Shown: piece after piece, positions 63,101 to 64,000 of the stretch | Layout of the letters: each line of letters opens with the position of its first letter | Position numbering within the stretch: the stretch's first letter is position 1 | From: Polytrichum commune | Lineage: Eukaryota > Streptophyta > Polytrichopsida > Polytrichales > Polytrichaceae | NCBI GenBank assembly: GCA_950295325.1 | Contig: OX485803.1 | Location: 17,856,001 to 17,920,000, forward strand | Direction: 5' to 3' | DNA: 64,000 nucleotides | Notes under the pieces: generated by a model | Database searches by the model: none | Told to the model about the DNA's origin: nothing | The model's input: only the letters and a program-made list of their open reading frames with translations | Program-made: the position numbers and the translations under genes

Positions 63101-63469
63101 TAGGGAGGCAGCAATGCTCACAATTGAATAGGTGGTTGGCACTATATTTGAAATCTGTAGTAATAGTTGTGACAGTTACACTTGCAAGTAAGTACATTAA
63201 TTACTTTGTGCAAAATACGAAAAGGTATTAAGCAACATAAGATTTTGTTTGCATAGATTTATGTCTGTGAAGGATGCGGTCACACATGTCCGTTCTATGG
63301 TTATGGAGGGTGCGGATTTCATTGACATTGGTGCTCAATCGACTCGCCCCGGGGCAACTAGACTATCCGATGACGAAGAACTCTCTCGCCTTGTACCAGT
63401 ATTAGAAGCAATTAGTGCTGATCCAGCACTTCAAGGTGTGGTCCTCTCAGTCGACACATTTTCTGCAAG
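60188..63469 (+). CDS. Bifunctional HPPK-DHPS of folate synthesis, partial at the right edge
   Basis: First pyrophosphorylates 6-hydroxymethyl-dihydropterin, then condenses it with p-aminobenzoate to dihydropteroate; in plants a mitochondrial enzyme. Exons seen: 60188-60591, 61619-61972, 63257-63469, with GT-AG introns and agreeing phases, 323 codons so far. The N-terminal 45 residues are rich in Gln, Arg and Ser, fitting a mitochondrial presequence. HPPK: VVIALGSNIGDR, ESAPAYVTDQPFFLN, YGPRPLDLDIIFYG, IPHSRFMERPFVLAPVADL. A linker follows, then DHPS: VMGILNVTPDSFSDGGRF, GADFIDIGAQSTRPGA, VVLSVDTFSAR. The frame ends in phase 2 at a GTGAGT donor; the second half of DHPS lies beyond 64000. The start is the first ATG in this frame. 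Introns 1, 2 and 3 carry repeats, listed separately. Confidence 0.93.
60708..60730 (+). repeat. Telomere-like motif in HPPK-DHPS intron 1
   Basis: Three imperfect TTTAGGG-type units in intron 1, just before the first 350 bp repeat. It may be a telo-box-like patch or chance. Confidence 0.4.
60745..61120 (+). repeat. 350 bp dispersed repeat, first copy in HPPK-DHPS intron 1
   Basis: From CTCATGTGGTCACTCTTCTT to GTGCCCACAATAGGG. It is followed after about 100 bases by a second copy in the same orientation, and both are preceded by GTTGCAGTAGCCAAATA, so the pair arose by tandem duplication that included flanking intron sequence. Confidence 0.7.
61226..61562 (+). repeat. 350 bp dispersed repeat, second copy in HPPK-DHPS intron 1
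   Basis: From CTTATGTGGTCACTCTTTTT to GTGCCCATAATAGGG, ending about 55 bases before exon 2. It has small internal deletions compared with the first copy. Confidence 0.7.
61977..63256 (+). repeat. Tandem duplicates forming HPPK-DHPS intron 2
   Basis: The intron start (CATGCTCTTCTTCCTCTTCC, 61977 on) recurs near 62709 and 63000, and the intron end with the exon 3 start recurs too: TTTGCATAG followed by GTTTATGTCTGTGAAAGATA at 62672-62700, and TTTGCATTG followed by CTTTATGTCTCAG near 62967-62988, before the real site TTTGCATAG-ATTTATGTCTGTGAAGGAT at 63248. Blocks such as GAGTTGCATCCA-CTGGG and TAGTAATAGTTGTGA occur in each unit. Confidence 0.75.
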
Positions 63470-63511
63470 GTGAGTGTTCCTGAACTTGGGTGATGGGGCT
63501 TGGTGTTAAAT

Positions 63512-63852
63512 TACTCCTATGGTCACTGGACAATGATTCTCTCAATAATCATCGGCTTTCAAATTATTTTAGGTCTATGCTGTATGCTTATCTTACACAA
63601 ATATTCCATATATATCATATATCTTTACTGCCAAATGATTATTGAGAGAGACACAACCCTCTCAAGTCCTTTGACCCTCACGTTTTGAGGGTGGGAAGGG
63701 GTTTAGAGAGTTGCCTGTCTCAATAATTGGTGGGCAATGAAAATTCGGAAAACATATAGGCTGTGGGTGGAATGCGCATGTGGTCTTCCCCTCCACAAAC
63801 CTAGAAAGCTGATTATTGAGAGAATCATTTTTCTAGTGACCACAGGAGTTGC
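63512..63852. mobile_element. Foldback-like MITE in HPPK-DHPS intron 3
   Basis: The ends 63512-63558 and 63804-63852 are inverted copies with small gaps, sharing ACTCCTRTGGTCACT and ATGATTCTCTCAATAATCA. Inside, 63627-63665 and 63695-63735 form a second inverted pair around ATTATTGAGA. About 340 bp and without transposase. No target duplication could be fixed by eye. Confidence 0.6.
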
Positions 63853-64000
63853 TCTAATAGCAATGTTTGTGCTTCCTGGCTTCTATGATGTGCAAGCTTC
63901 CACCTTTTGTGTCCTAGATATTCTTAACCCCTAAATGCTTTCACCAATTTCGTTTCATGTATATATTATCTCTAGATGATATATAATCTTCATCAAATTT

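Overview
The window is eukaryotic nuclear DNA from a streptophyte, either a land plant or a charophyte green alga. The evidence is three intron-containing genes of plant type: a cytosolic-type (NAD) GAPDH, an organelle ribosome-binding factor A, and the fused plant-style HPPK-DHPS of folate synthesis. All introns have GT-AG borders, and there are short interstitial runs of the plant telomere motif. Low gene density, large introns full of transposons and SWIM/Harbinger-type fragments would fit a large genome such as that of a Chara-like alga, but the species cannot be fixed from the sequence alone.

Layout. 1-1.9 kb: decayed LINE with RNase H, minus strand. 1.9-16 kb: gene-poor, holding a dispersed repeat, a broken Harbinger-type Myb/NAM-associated gene (3.35-4.26 kb), a hAT transposase tail (7.6 kb), a MITE (5.9-6.3 kb), a SWIM zinc-finger fragment (13.3-13.6 kb) and several copies of a roughly 350 bp repeat. 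16.1-20.8 kb: the GAPDH gene, minus strand. 20.8-36 kb: no gene seen; nested MITEs (22.5-23.2 kb), a TIR repeat family, a 91 bp CT microsatellite and a CCCATG-rich minisatellite. 36-45.3 kb: a graveyard of one LINE family in both orientations; one plus-strand copy is interrupted by a hAT-like insertion, and the best-preserved piece, on the minus strand, keeps an apparently intact RNase H. 45.3-54.5 kb: more TIR elements, hAT tails and tandem repeats, no gene. 54.5-57.6 kb: RBFA, plus strand. 60.2-64 kb: HPPK-DHPS, plus strand, running off the right edge.

The three genes are not functionally linked in any obvious way: glycolysis, organelle ribosome maturation and folate synthesis. What they share is introns colonised by small DNA transposons and repeats. 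The most notable points are: a GAPDH with substitutions around the substrate and anion sites although its core catalytic residues and reading frame are intact; a DHPS intron made of tandem duplicates that each carry a relic of the next exon's start; a hAT-type element with perfect TIRs and target-site duplication in the first RBFA intron; a CACTA-like MITE nested in another element with a probable unoccupied paralogous site in the same window; and a LINE family with a conserved C-terminal domain after RNase H. I found no clear evidence of a wholly new multi-gene system.
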